NCBI GenBank assembly: GCA_018716795.1
Contig: DVJK01000022.1
Coordinates: 1 to 5,572, forward strand
Reading direction: 5' to 3'
DNA: 5,572 nucleotides
Origin: Candidatus Scatomorpha merdipullorum
Lineage (GTDB): Bacteria; Bacillota; Clostridia; Oscillospirales; Oscillospiraceae
Shown: positions 1-4,445 of the stretch, one piece after another
Layout: each line of letters starts with the position of its first letter
Position numbering within the stretch: the first letter of the stretch is position 1
Translations under genes and position numbers: made by a program
Notes under the pieces: model-generated
What the model was told of the DNA's origin: nothing
Seen by the model: the letters and a program-made list of their open reading frames with translations, nothing else
Databases searched by the model: none

Positions 1-1
1 G

Positions 2-352
2 CTTCAGAAGCACCCGGTTGGAGCCGAACAGGTACAGCACAGCAAAAAAGCGCGGATCTCTCCACGCTCCATAGCCCACGCTTCTCAGCAGCAGGCGGGT
101 ATTAAATTCGTGCTCCCGGTCGGGCCAGAACGAGCCGTGAAAGTGCAGCACCAGCAGCCCGAGCCGGGCAATGAACGCTTCGTCCGCGACGCCGCCGAAC
201 AGCTCCCGCACGGCGCTCGCATAACTGACCACGCCCGCCTCAATGCGCTCCGCCAGCCACGGGCAGCCGGTGGCCTGACACTGCCGATGCTGCCACTCGA
301 CGCAGTACTCGCAGGCCACGTCAGCAGGTTTGTAGTGATACGATGGTTTCAC
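2..352 (-). CDS. Cysteine-rich hypothetical protein, 3' end outside the window
   Basis: This is an open frame of 117 codons reading leftwards off the window edge with no stop. The visible product starts VKPSYHYKPADVACEYC. Four cysteines near the N-terminus form a C-x2-C followed by C-x4-C (residues 14, 17, 25 and 30), like a small zinc-binding knuckle. The rest looks helical and rich in aromatic residues (LHFHGSFWPDRE, DPRFFAVLYLFGSNR), without a signal peptide or membrane segment. I do not recognise the family. The GTG at 350-352 is the first plausible start matching the compact domain. GGAG directly abuts it with no spacer, and an in-frame TTG lies at 356-358, so the start is uncertain. It lies downstream of parB on the same strand, behind a terminator-like hairpin. 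Third-position GC bias, an uninterrupted frame and the cysteine pattern support it as a real gene. Confidence 0.65.
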   Translation of the reverse strand, partial: MKPSYHYKPADVACEYCVEWQHRQCQATGCPWLAERIEAGVVSYASAVRELFGGVADEAFIARLGLLVLHFHGSFWPDREHEFNTRLLLRSVGYGAWRDPRFFAVLYLFGSNRVLLK

Positions 353-360
353 CTCCAATG

Positions 361-390
361 AAAAAAGCCGGACAGAAATCTGGCCGGCTT
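361..390 (-). terminator. Intrinsic terminator or attenuator between parB and the cysteine-rich ORF
   Basis: On the minus strand, AAGCCGG pairs with CCGGCTT around a 12-16 base loop that can pair further (CAG with CTG), followed by a run of six T (366-361). It starts about 18 bases after the parB stop. The next gene's Shine-Dalgarno sequence begins almost at once after the T-run. Either the downstream gene depends on read-through, or the hairpin acts as an attenuator. Confidence 0.75.
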
Positions 391-408
391 AGTCATTCAA
401 TATTCGAT

Positions 409-1278
409 TTAGTGTTCAGCTTCACGCCGCCGCTTCTGCTGCCGTTGCCACTGCTCCAACAGCCGGATAATCGTCTCCTCCATGCGCTTCGGTGTGTAGC
501 TGGCAGGGAAGTATTTGCGCAGCGTATCGCCCTTGAGCGTCACACGCTCGACTTCCTTTTTCTCTTCCGACATAATGGCGCGCATCACGGCGGCGTCCAG
601 CTCTCCGCGCTGCGAGAATTGTTTGAGCCGCTGCGCCTGTGACAGCGACGGCGTGGCCTGCTCGCTGTCCATGGCATCGAGCAGGAGCTGCTGCTCGTCC
701 CTGGTGAGAAACGACAGCTCGTAGGCCGGGTTGAATGCGATCCTGCGCTCATCCACCATGTCCAGCAGCGGTGGGATAAGCTCGGTGAGGCGGATGTAGC
801 GCTGGACTTGGCGGCCGCTTTCTCCAGCATCTTCGCCGATAATATCTGCTGCCTCTAACTTCCCGACAACTTGTCGGGAAGTTAAGTCTGTGCGTTCTCC
901 CTGATGGCGAAGCGCTTCCAGCTTGAGCTTATACGCAAACGCCCGCTCGCTCGGCAGCAGGTCCTCGCGCTGCAAATTGCTGTCCACGACGAGGATCGCC
1001 GCTGCGTCGTCGTCCAGCTCGCGCACGATGACCGGCATCGTCTCCATCCCCGCCAGCTCGCACGCGCGTTTACGTCGGTGGCCTGAGACAAGCTCATATC
1101 CGCCGTCGGGTAGAGGGCGTGCAATCGCGGGTGAGAGCACGCCGTATTGCTTGACGCTCTCAACCATCTCGCTCATCGCCTCGTCATCCCGCACCTTGTA
1201 CGGGTGCCTGCTGAACGGTCTTAAACTAGCTAATTCTATATGCTCAATGCCTGAATTTTCAGTTTTTGCCGTTGCCAT
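409..1278 (-). CDS. parB: ParB/Spo0J-family DNA-binding partition protein of a mobile element
   Basis: The 289-residue product is a ParB-family protein. The N-terminal ParB/Srx nucleotide-binding domain spans about residues 10-110. It has the box SGHRRKRA (65-72), which corresponds to the GERR-type CTP-binding motif, and then the NLQRED box (101-106). A central helix-turn-helix DNA-binding domain follows at about 130-185, including SGRQVQRYIRLTELIPPLL. The C-terminus (about 235-289) is charged and ends in a KRRR-rich helix. Chromosomal Spo0J normally has GERR rather than GHRR. The variant, the neighbours and the absence of an adjacent parA suggest an element-borne ParB for stabilising or regulating a conjugative element; this is inference. 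The ATG start is supported by GGAGG at 1283-1287, four bases upstream. The stop is TAA. A perfect hairpin lies just upstream of the ribosome binding site, and a 29-bp palindrome lies inside the gene (856-884). No ParA is visible, so an active partition role is not shown. Confidence 0.9.
   Translation of the reverse strand: MATAKTENSGIEHIELASLRPFSRHPYKVRDDEAMSEMVESVKQYGVLSPAIARPLPDGGYELVSGHRRKRACELAGMETMPVIVRELDDDAAAILVVDSNLQREDLLPSERAFAYKLKLEALRHQGERTDLTSRQVVGKLEAADIIGEDAGESGRQVQRYIRLTELIPPLLDMVDERRIAFNPAYELSFLTRDEQQLLLDAMDSEQATPSLSQAQRLKQFSQRGELDAAVMRAIMSEEKKEVERVTLKGDTLRKYFPASYTPKRMEETIIRLLEQWQRQQKRRREAEH
856..884. repeat. Perfect interrupted palindrome (14-bp arms, 1-bp centre) inside parB
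   Basis: The left arm TAACTTCCCGACAA (856-869) and right arm TTGTCGGGAAGTTA (871-884) are exact reverse complements around C870. It lies in the coding region for the linker into the helix-turn-helix domain (LTSRQVVGKL). As RNA it could form a 13-bp hairpin with a 3-base loop. As DNA it is a candidate parS-like or operator site. The symmetry is seen directly; the function is inferred. Confidence 0.8.
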
Positions 1279-1282
1279 ATTG

Positions 1283-1287
1283 CCTCC
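1283..1287 (-). promoter_or_regulatory. Ribosome binding site of parB (GGAGG)
   Basis: GGAGG on the minus strand lies four bases before the ATG at 1276-1278 and fixes the parB start. Confidence 0.8.
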
Positions 1288-1295
1288 GATAATAT

Positions 1296-1328
1296 CACAA
1301 AAACGCAGCCAAAAGCTGCGTTTTTGTG
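1296..1328. terminator. Perfect 14-bp hairpin, bidirectional intrinsic terminator or attenuator
   Basis: CACAAAAACGCAGC (1296-1309) and GCTGCGTTTTTGTG (1315-1328) are exact inverted repeats around the 5-base loop CAAAA. The GC-rich core CGCAGC is flanked by A5/T5, so each strand shows a stem followed by a T-run. It lies only 17 bases upstream of the parB start (1279-1295). Any parB promoter must therefore lie beyond it, so the hairpin acts either as a boundary terminator against incoming transcription or as an attenuator in the parB leader. Confidence 0.8.
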
Positions 1329-1362
1329 TCGTTTTCCGTAAATCCCGTCTAAATTATGTAGT

Positions 1363-1391
1363 ATTGAGGAAACGCGCGCGTTGGTATCAAT
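1363..1391. repeat. Nested dyad symmetry at the element end
   Basis: A perfect 12-bp palindrome AACGCGCGCGTT (1371-1382) is flanked almost symmetrically by the inverted pair ATTGA (1363-1367) and TCAAT (1387-1391). It overlaps the stop codon of the truncated spoIVB frame and lies within about 15 bases of the inferred element junction. It could be a binding site for a recombinase, excisionase or regulator. No function is demonstrated. Confidence 0.5.
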
Positions 1392-2331
1392 GGCTTACTG
1401 ACACGTGGGTCACTGCGCCGGCGAGTTTGCCGTTTTGTATTATCGGGCTGCCGCTCATGCCCTGCACTATGCCGCCGGTGGCTTCGAGCAGAGCGGGGTC
1501 GGTGACGGTGACGAGCAGGCGCTCGTTATCCGAATCGAGCGCGCTTATCTCGACCGCGTACTCGCGCGTCTCGTCGCCGGAGACGTTGGCGAGTATCACC
1601 GCCGGGCCGTCCTCAATCTCGCCGGGCTCCGCCACGGGCAGCGGCTTGCCCTCGAAGCCGCCGTCGGAGCTTCCGAAGATGCCGTGGGCCGTGTTCTCGC
1701 GCACCGTGCCTATGGGCTTCGCCGCGTCGTAGCTGCCGTGGAGCTCGCCGGCCCTGCCCCGCTCGCCGCGCAGCACGTCGGAGACGGTCGCGTCGCAGAT
1801 GCTGCCCTCCCGTATGGGCAGCAGCACGCCGGTGTCGGCGTCGGTTATGCTGTGGCCCAGCGCGCCGTATTCGCCCGTCTGCGGGTCATAATAGGTGACG
1901 GTGCCCATGCCGGACACCCCGCCGCGCAGCCAGAGGCCCAGCCGCCAGGCGCCCTCGGCATCCCGCACCGGCGTCACGCCCAGCTGCAGCGTCTTCTCGT
2001 CGCGCAGGACCGTCAGCTCCACCTCGCCGCCGTCAAGAGCGCTCAGCGCCCCGGCGAAGTCCTCCGCGCTCGAGACGGGCGTTTTGCCCACGCGCACTAT
2101 GATGTCGCCGGGCAGCACGCCGCCGTCCGCGGCCGGGCTCGCCTCGCCCGAGGCCGTCTGCACCTTGCTGAGCGAGGCCACAAGCAGCCCGTCCGTCTCG
2201 GCCTCTATGCCCACGGTCTCGCCCACCGGCACCAGCTCCTGCGCCAGCGCGCCCACGGGCAGCGCCAGCGTCACGGCCAGCGCCGCGGAGGCCAGGGCAG
2301 GTAAGAGCCGCTGCGCCGTCAATTTTTTCAT
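1387..2331 (-). CDS. spoIVB: SpoIVB peptidase (S55 family), C-terminally truncated at the element junction
   Basis: In B. subtilis, SpoIVB is a forespore-secreted serine peptidase that cleaves SpoIVFA and so triggers pro-sigma-K processing. Residues here are counted from the ATG at 2329-2331. A hydrophobic signal or membrane segment lies at about 9-30. A PDZ domain follows at about 45-118, with GVLPGDIIVRVGKTPV at its core, and the S55 peptidase domain runs from about 130 to the end. The likely triad is visible: H160 in GHSITDADTG, D278 in VTDPALLE and a serine of GMSGSP (291-296). After GAVTHV the family normally continues with about 30 more residues (a VNDPT..GYG-type segment). Here the frame reads SVSH and stops. 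No frame in the next 100 bases restores them, so the gene is probably split by the adjacent element. Whether the truncated product is active is unknown. The second ATG (2331) sits six bases after GGGGG and is preferred over the ATG at 2335-2337. Confidence 0.88.
   Translation of the reverse strand: MKKLTAQRLLPALASAALAVTLALPVGALAQELVPVGETVGIEAETDGLLVASLSKVQTASGEASPAADGGVLPGDIIVRVGKTPVSSAEDFAGALSALDGGEVELTVLRDEKTLQLGVTPVRDAEGAWRLGLWLRGGVSGMGTVTYYDPQTGEYGALGHSITDADTGVLLPIREGSICDATVSDVLRGERGRAGELHGSYDAAKPIGTVRENTAHGIFGSSDGGFEGKPLPVAEPGEIEDGPAVILANVSGDETREYAVEISALDSDNERLLVTVTDPALLEATGGIVQGMSGSPIIQNGKLAGAVTHVSVSH
1390..1401. other. Inferred integration junction between element and spoIVB
   Basis: Family similarity of SpoIVB is clear up to the codon for V of THV (1402-1404) and is lost before the stop at 1387-1389. 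To the left, the DNA becomes AT-rich intergenic sequence leading to parB. The exact crossover cannot be fixed without the partner end of the element or an empty site. Confidence 0.55.
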
Positions 2332-2521
2332 CCGCATCCCCCGCTTTCATTTTTTGCCGCGACCGCGCGCGAGGAAAAACCTTCCTCGCCGCGCGCAGGT
2401 CCCGGCCAAATCATTATGCGCCGGGGCGCGCAAAATAAAGGCGGTTATTTCATGCATGATTCCCTGCCTTGCGTGATAAGCATATAGTGCCGGCGTCTCC
2501 GGCTGAAAGGAAATTTGTGCC
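2332..2521. other. Divergent intergenic region between spoIVB and the M14 peptidase gene
   Basis: These 190 bases separate two divergent genes and should hold both promoters. I see no strong sigma-A promoter here. On the plus strand, CATATAGT (2481-2488) could serve as a -10 (TATAGT) for the peptidase gene. It also fits the CATA-N3-T pattern of mother-cell sigma-E/K promoters, but no convincing -35 accompanies it. A hairpin occupies 2364-2395. A small GCCGG/CCGGC stem (2489-2503) sits just before the peptidase Shine-Dalgarno sequence. Confidence 0.5.
2364..2395. repeat. Inverted repeat (hairpin) in the spoIVB leader region
   Basis: CGAGGAA (2370-2376) pairs with TTCCTCG (2382-2388) around the loop AAACC. 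The stem is extended by a CGCGCG-type outer helix containing a small bulge. No T-run follows on either strand, so it is not a standard terminator. It would lie in the 5' leader of the spoIVB transcript. Confidence 0.5.
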
Positions 2522-3439
2522 ATGATTTTATATGACGGCTCAGCCCCGGAGTGGAGCTCGCTCGCCGCCGGGGCGCGCGTCCGCTCGCTTGCGGAGCGCT
2601 ATCCCTGCCTGCGCTCCGGCGTCTTCGGGCGCAGCGGCATGCGCAAGCCCCTGCGCTGCATCTTCTTCGGCGAGGGGGAGCGCGCCGCGGTCTTCGCCGC
2701 GGGGCAGCACGCCAACGAGTGGATTTGCTCTCCCGCGCTTTTGAACCACGTCGAGGCCCTCGCCTCCGCCTGGGCCGCCGGGGACGCGGCCGCGCGCGAG
2801 CTGTACCGCAGGACGCGGCTGTGCTTCGCGCCGCTCGTGAACCCGGACGGCGCCGACCTCGTCACGGGCGCGCTGCGCCGCGGGCGGTACTACGAGCGCG
2901 CGGAGCACATCGCCGCAGGCTTCCCCGACGTGCCCTTCCCCGCGGGCTGGAAGGCGAATATCTCGGGCGTCGACCTCAATTTACAGTATCCCGCCGGTTG
3001 GGAGAGGGCGAGGGAGGTCAAGTTCGCCCTGGGCTGGACGCGGCCCGCCCCGCGCGACTATGTGGGCGCGGCCCCGCTCTGCGCCGCGGAGGCGCGCGCT
3101 CTCTACCTCCTCACGCGCCGCATGGCCCCTAAAACCGTCCTGACGCTGCACACGCAGGGCGAGGTGATATACTGGCGCTACCGCGGCTTCGCGCCGCCCG
3201 GGGCGGAGTCCCTGGCCGAGGACCTCGCCGCGGCGAGCGGTTACGCCCTCGACGAGGCCCCGGACGAGAGCGGCAGCGCCGGATACAAGGACTGGGCGAT
3301 AGACGCGCTCGGCATCCCCGCCTTCACCGTCGAGTGCGGCCTGGGCGAAAATCCCCTGCCCGCGTCCGAACTCGGCGGAATATCCGCGGCCGCGGACGCC
3401 GTCTGCGCGCGGCTCGAGGCCTGGTGCGCGGCGTCTTGA
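2522..3439 (+). CDS. M14-family zinc peptidase, gamma-D-glutamyl-diamino acid endopeptidase type
   Basis: The 305-residue product is an M14 metallocarboxypeptidase-fold enzyme. The zinc ligands are H63 and E66 in GQHANEW and H210 in LTLHTQGE. The general base is E271 in FTVECG. Other family marks are NPDG (107-110) and GVDLNLQYPAGW (149-160). The LHTQGEVIYW and GYKDWAI segments resemble the bacterial ENP1/YqgT group, which cuts the gamma-D-Glu to diaminopimelate bond of peptidoglycan stem peptides. The digestive-type arginine of DLNRNYP is replaced by L in DLNLQYP, which argues against a simple C-terminal carboxypeptidase. There is no signal peptide, LysM or SH3 domain, so it probably acts in the cytosol on recycled muropeptides, or in the forespore or mother cell. 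AAAGGA at 2506-2511 precedes the ATG by ten bases. It is divergent from spoIVB, so a sporulation role is possible but not shown. Substrate assignment is by family resemblance only. Confidence 0.88.
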   Translation: MILYDGSAPEWSSLAAGARVRSLAERYPCLRSGVFGRSGMRKPLRCIFFGEGERAAVFAAGQHANEWICSPALLNHVEALASAWAAGDAAARELYRRTRLCFAPLVNPDGADLVTGALRRGRYYERAEHIAAGFPDVPFPAGWKANISGVDLNLQYPAGWERAREVKFALGWTRPAPRDYVGAAPLCAAEARALYLLTRRMAPKTVLTLHTQGEVIYWRYRGFAPPGAESLAEDLAAASGYALDEAPDESGSAGYKDWAIDALGIPAFTVECGLGENPLPASELGGISAAADAVCARLEAWCAAS

Positions 3440-3463
3440 CTTATTTTGAAGTTGAGATATAAT
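3436..3463 (+). promoter_or_regulatory. Sigma-A-like promoter of the mrp gene
   Basis: TTGACT (3436-3441, one mismatch to TTGACA) and a consensus TATAAT (3458-3463) are separated by 16 bases. The -35 box overlaps the TGA stop (3437-3439) of the upstream peptidase gene. Transcription would start near 3470 and give a leader of about 45 bases. This gives mrp its own constitutive-type promoter, independent of the peptidase gene. Confidence 0.8.
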
Positions 3464-3514
3464 AGACGCACTGAATTCATTCAAGTTTACTCCACAGATA
3501 AAAGAGGTAAGAAA

Positions 3515-4342
3515 ATGGACAGCACCAACTGCAATCACGACTGCTCCTCCTGCTCTGAAAACTGCTCCTCCCGCAGCCCCGAGAGCTGGCTCAAGCCCCT
3601 GCACGATGGCAGCAGCGTCAAGAAGGTCATCGCCGTCGTAAGCGGCAAGGGCGGCGTGGGCAAGAGCCTCGTCACCGGCCTGCTCGCCTGCGAGATGCAG
3701 CGCCGCGGACACCGCGCCGCCGTCCTGGACGCGGACGTCACCGGGCCGAGCGTGCCTCAGATGTTCGGCGTCGAGGGCCCGGCCCGCGGAGGCGAGGACT
3801 TCATCCTGCCCTGCAAGAGCATGGGCGGCCTCCAGATGATGAGCATGAACCTGCTCCTCCCGCACACGACCGATCCCGTCGTCTGGCGCGGGCCTATCAT
3901 CGCCGGCGCGGTCGAGCAGTTCTGGACCGACGTCATTTGGGACGACGTGGACTACATGTTCGTCGACATGCCTCCCGGAACCGGCGACGTACCCCTGACC
4001 GTCTTCCAGAGCCTGCCCGTGAACGGCGTCGTCGTCGTCACCAGCCCGCAGGAGCTCGTCGGCATGATAGTCGAGAAAGCCGTCAACATGGCCGGCATGA
4101 TGAACAAGCAGGTCGTCGGCCTCGTGGAGAACATGAGCTACTTCACCTGCCCCGACTGCGGCAAAAAGCACGCCATTTTCGGCGACAGCCACATAGACGA
4201 GACCGCGCAGCGCTTCGGCATCCCCGTCGTCTCCAAGCTGCCCATAAACCCCGGCTTCGCCGAGGCCTGCGACGCGGGCAGGATTGAGACCGTCGAGGCG
4301 CCCGAGCTCCGCGAGCTCGCCGACACGATTGAGGGCCTGTGA
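3515..4342 (+). CDS. mrp: Mrp/Nbp35-family P-loop ATPase, iron-sulfur cluster carrier
   Basis: The 275-residue product is a deviant-Walker ATPase of the Mrp/Nbp35/ApbC group, which carries and transfers [4Fe-4S] clusters to apoproteins in the cytosol. Visible motifs are the Walker A GKGGVGKS (44-51), the switch region LDADVTGPSVPQMFG (71-85), the Walker B-like FVDMPPGTGD (149-158), and the C-terminal CPDC (212-215) that bridges a cluster across the dimer. The N-terminus has four closely spaced cysteines (C6, C10, C13, C17), like the accessory N-terminal cluster site of Nbp35 and unlike the MIP18/DUF59 domain of longer Mrp proteins. The ATG at 3515 is chosen because AGAGG lies at 3503-3507 and because the promoter and predicted transcription start (3436-3470) exclude the in-frame ATG at 3446. 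It has its own promoter. Client proteins cannot be told from context. Confidence 0.93.
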   Translation: MDSTNCNHDCSSCSENCSSRSPESWLKPLHDGSSVKKVIAVVSGKGGVGKSLVTGLLACEMQRRGHRAAVLDADVTGPSVPQMFGVEGPARGGEDFILPCKSMGGLQMMSMNLLLPHTTDPVVWRGPIIAGAVEQFWTDVIWDDVDYMFVDMPPGTGDVPLTVFQSLPVNGVVVVTSPQELVGMIVEKAVNMAGMMNKQVVGLVENMSYFTCPDCGKKHAIFGDSHIDETAQRFGIPVVSKLPINPGFAEACDAGRIETVEAPELRELADTIEGL

Positions 4343-4395
4343 GCCCGCCGCCCGATACCCAGTTTTTCACCTTTTATTTCAACTATTCAGCAAGC

Positions 4396-4424
4396 CGATA
4401 CGGCCCCGATTCGGGGCCGTATCG
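4396..4424 (+). terminator. Hairpin after mrp, probable weak terminator
   Basis: CGATACGGCCCCG (4396-4408) and CGGGGCCGTATCG (4412-4424) are a perfect 13-bp inverted repeat around the loop ATT. The following tract CTGTGTTT is a poor T-run, so termination may be incomplete. The stem ends only eight bases before the Shine-Dalgarno sequence of the transporter gene, so it may instead act as a leader hairpin, or as a transcript-end stabiliser with read-through into that gene. Confidence 0.65.
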
Positions 4425-4432
4425 CTGTGTTT

Positions 4433-4438
4433 GGAGGG
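4433..4438 (+). promoter_or_regulatory. Ribosome binding site that fixes a TTG start (GGAGGG)
   Basis: GGAGGG lies seven bases upstream of TTG at 4446-4448. No ATG or GTG at a suitable place opens the transporter frame, so this site decides the start. Confidence 0.7.
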
Positions 4439-4445
4439 TTAGCAC

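Larger units (their letters stand above)
1..1395. mobile_element. End of an integrated mobile element (ICE-like), partial, inserted in spoIVB
   Basis: The segment is inferred to be one end of an integrative element. It carries a ParB of the kind found on Clostridia conjugative elements and a cysteine-rich hypothetical ORF, both on the minus strand. Its base composition is visibly less GC-rich than the rest of the window, with AT-rich intergenic stretches. The right boundary is placed at about 1390-1401, because the SpoIVB frame loses family similarity there and stops at once. No integrase, relaxase or attachment-site repeat lies in the window, so the element class cannot be named. A prophage or integrated plasmid is possible. 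The left end lies outside the window. Confidence 0.6.

Noticed and set aside
1405..2304. Long open frame on the plus strand opposite spoIVB
   Set aside because: It is a by-product of GC-rich codon bias on the opposite strand. The translation is low-complexity (rich in A, R, G, H) with no family resemblance, whereas the minus-strand frame has clear SpoIVB motifs.
2450..2459. Palindrome TCATGCATGA
   Set aside because: A 10-bp palindrome is short enough to occur by chance and is not repeated elsewhere in the window.
3446..3514. N-terminal extension of Mrp from an upstream in-frame ATG
   Set aside because: This ATG-led stretch overlaps the promoter, including the -10 box, and lies before the predicted transcription start. 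The ATG at 3515 has a good Shine-Dalgarno sequence and gives the expected cysteine-rich N-terminus.
2981..4192. Long open frame on the minus strand crossing the peptidase and mrp genes
   Set aside because: It spans two convincing genes and the promoter between them, and its product is compositionally biased with no recognisable motif.
4343..4445. Possible manganese (yybP-ykoY) riboswitch ahead of the CDF gene
   Set aside because: Only a single simple hairpin is present in about 100 bases. The paired-loop architecture and conserved loop sequences of that riboswitch are not visible.
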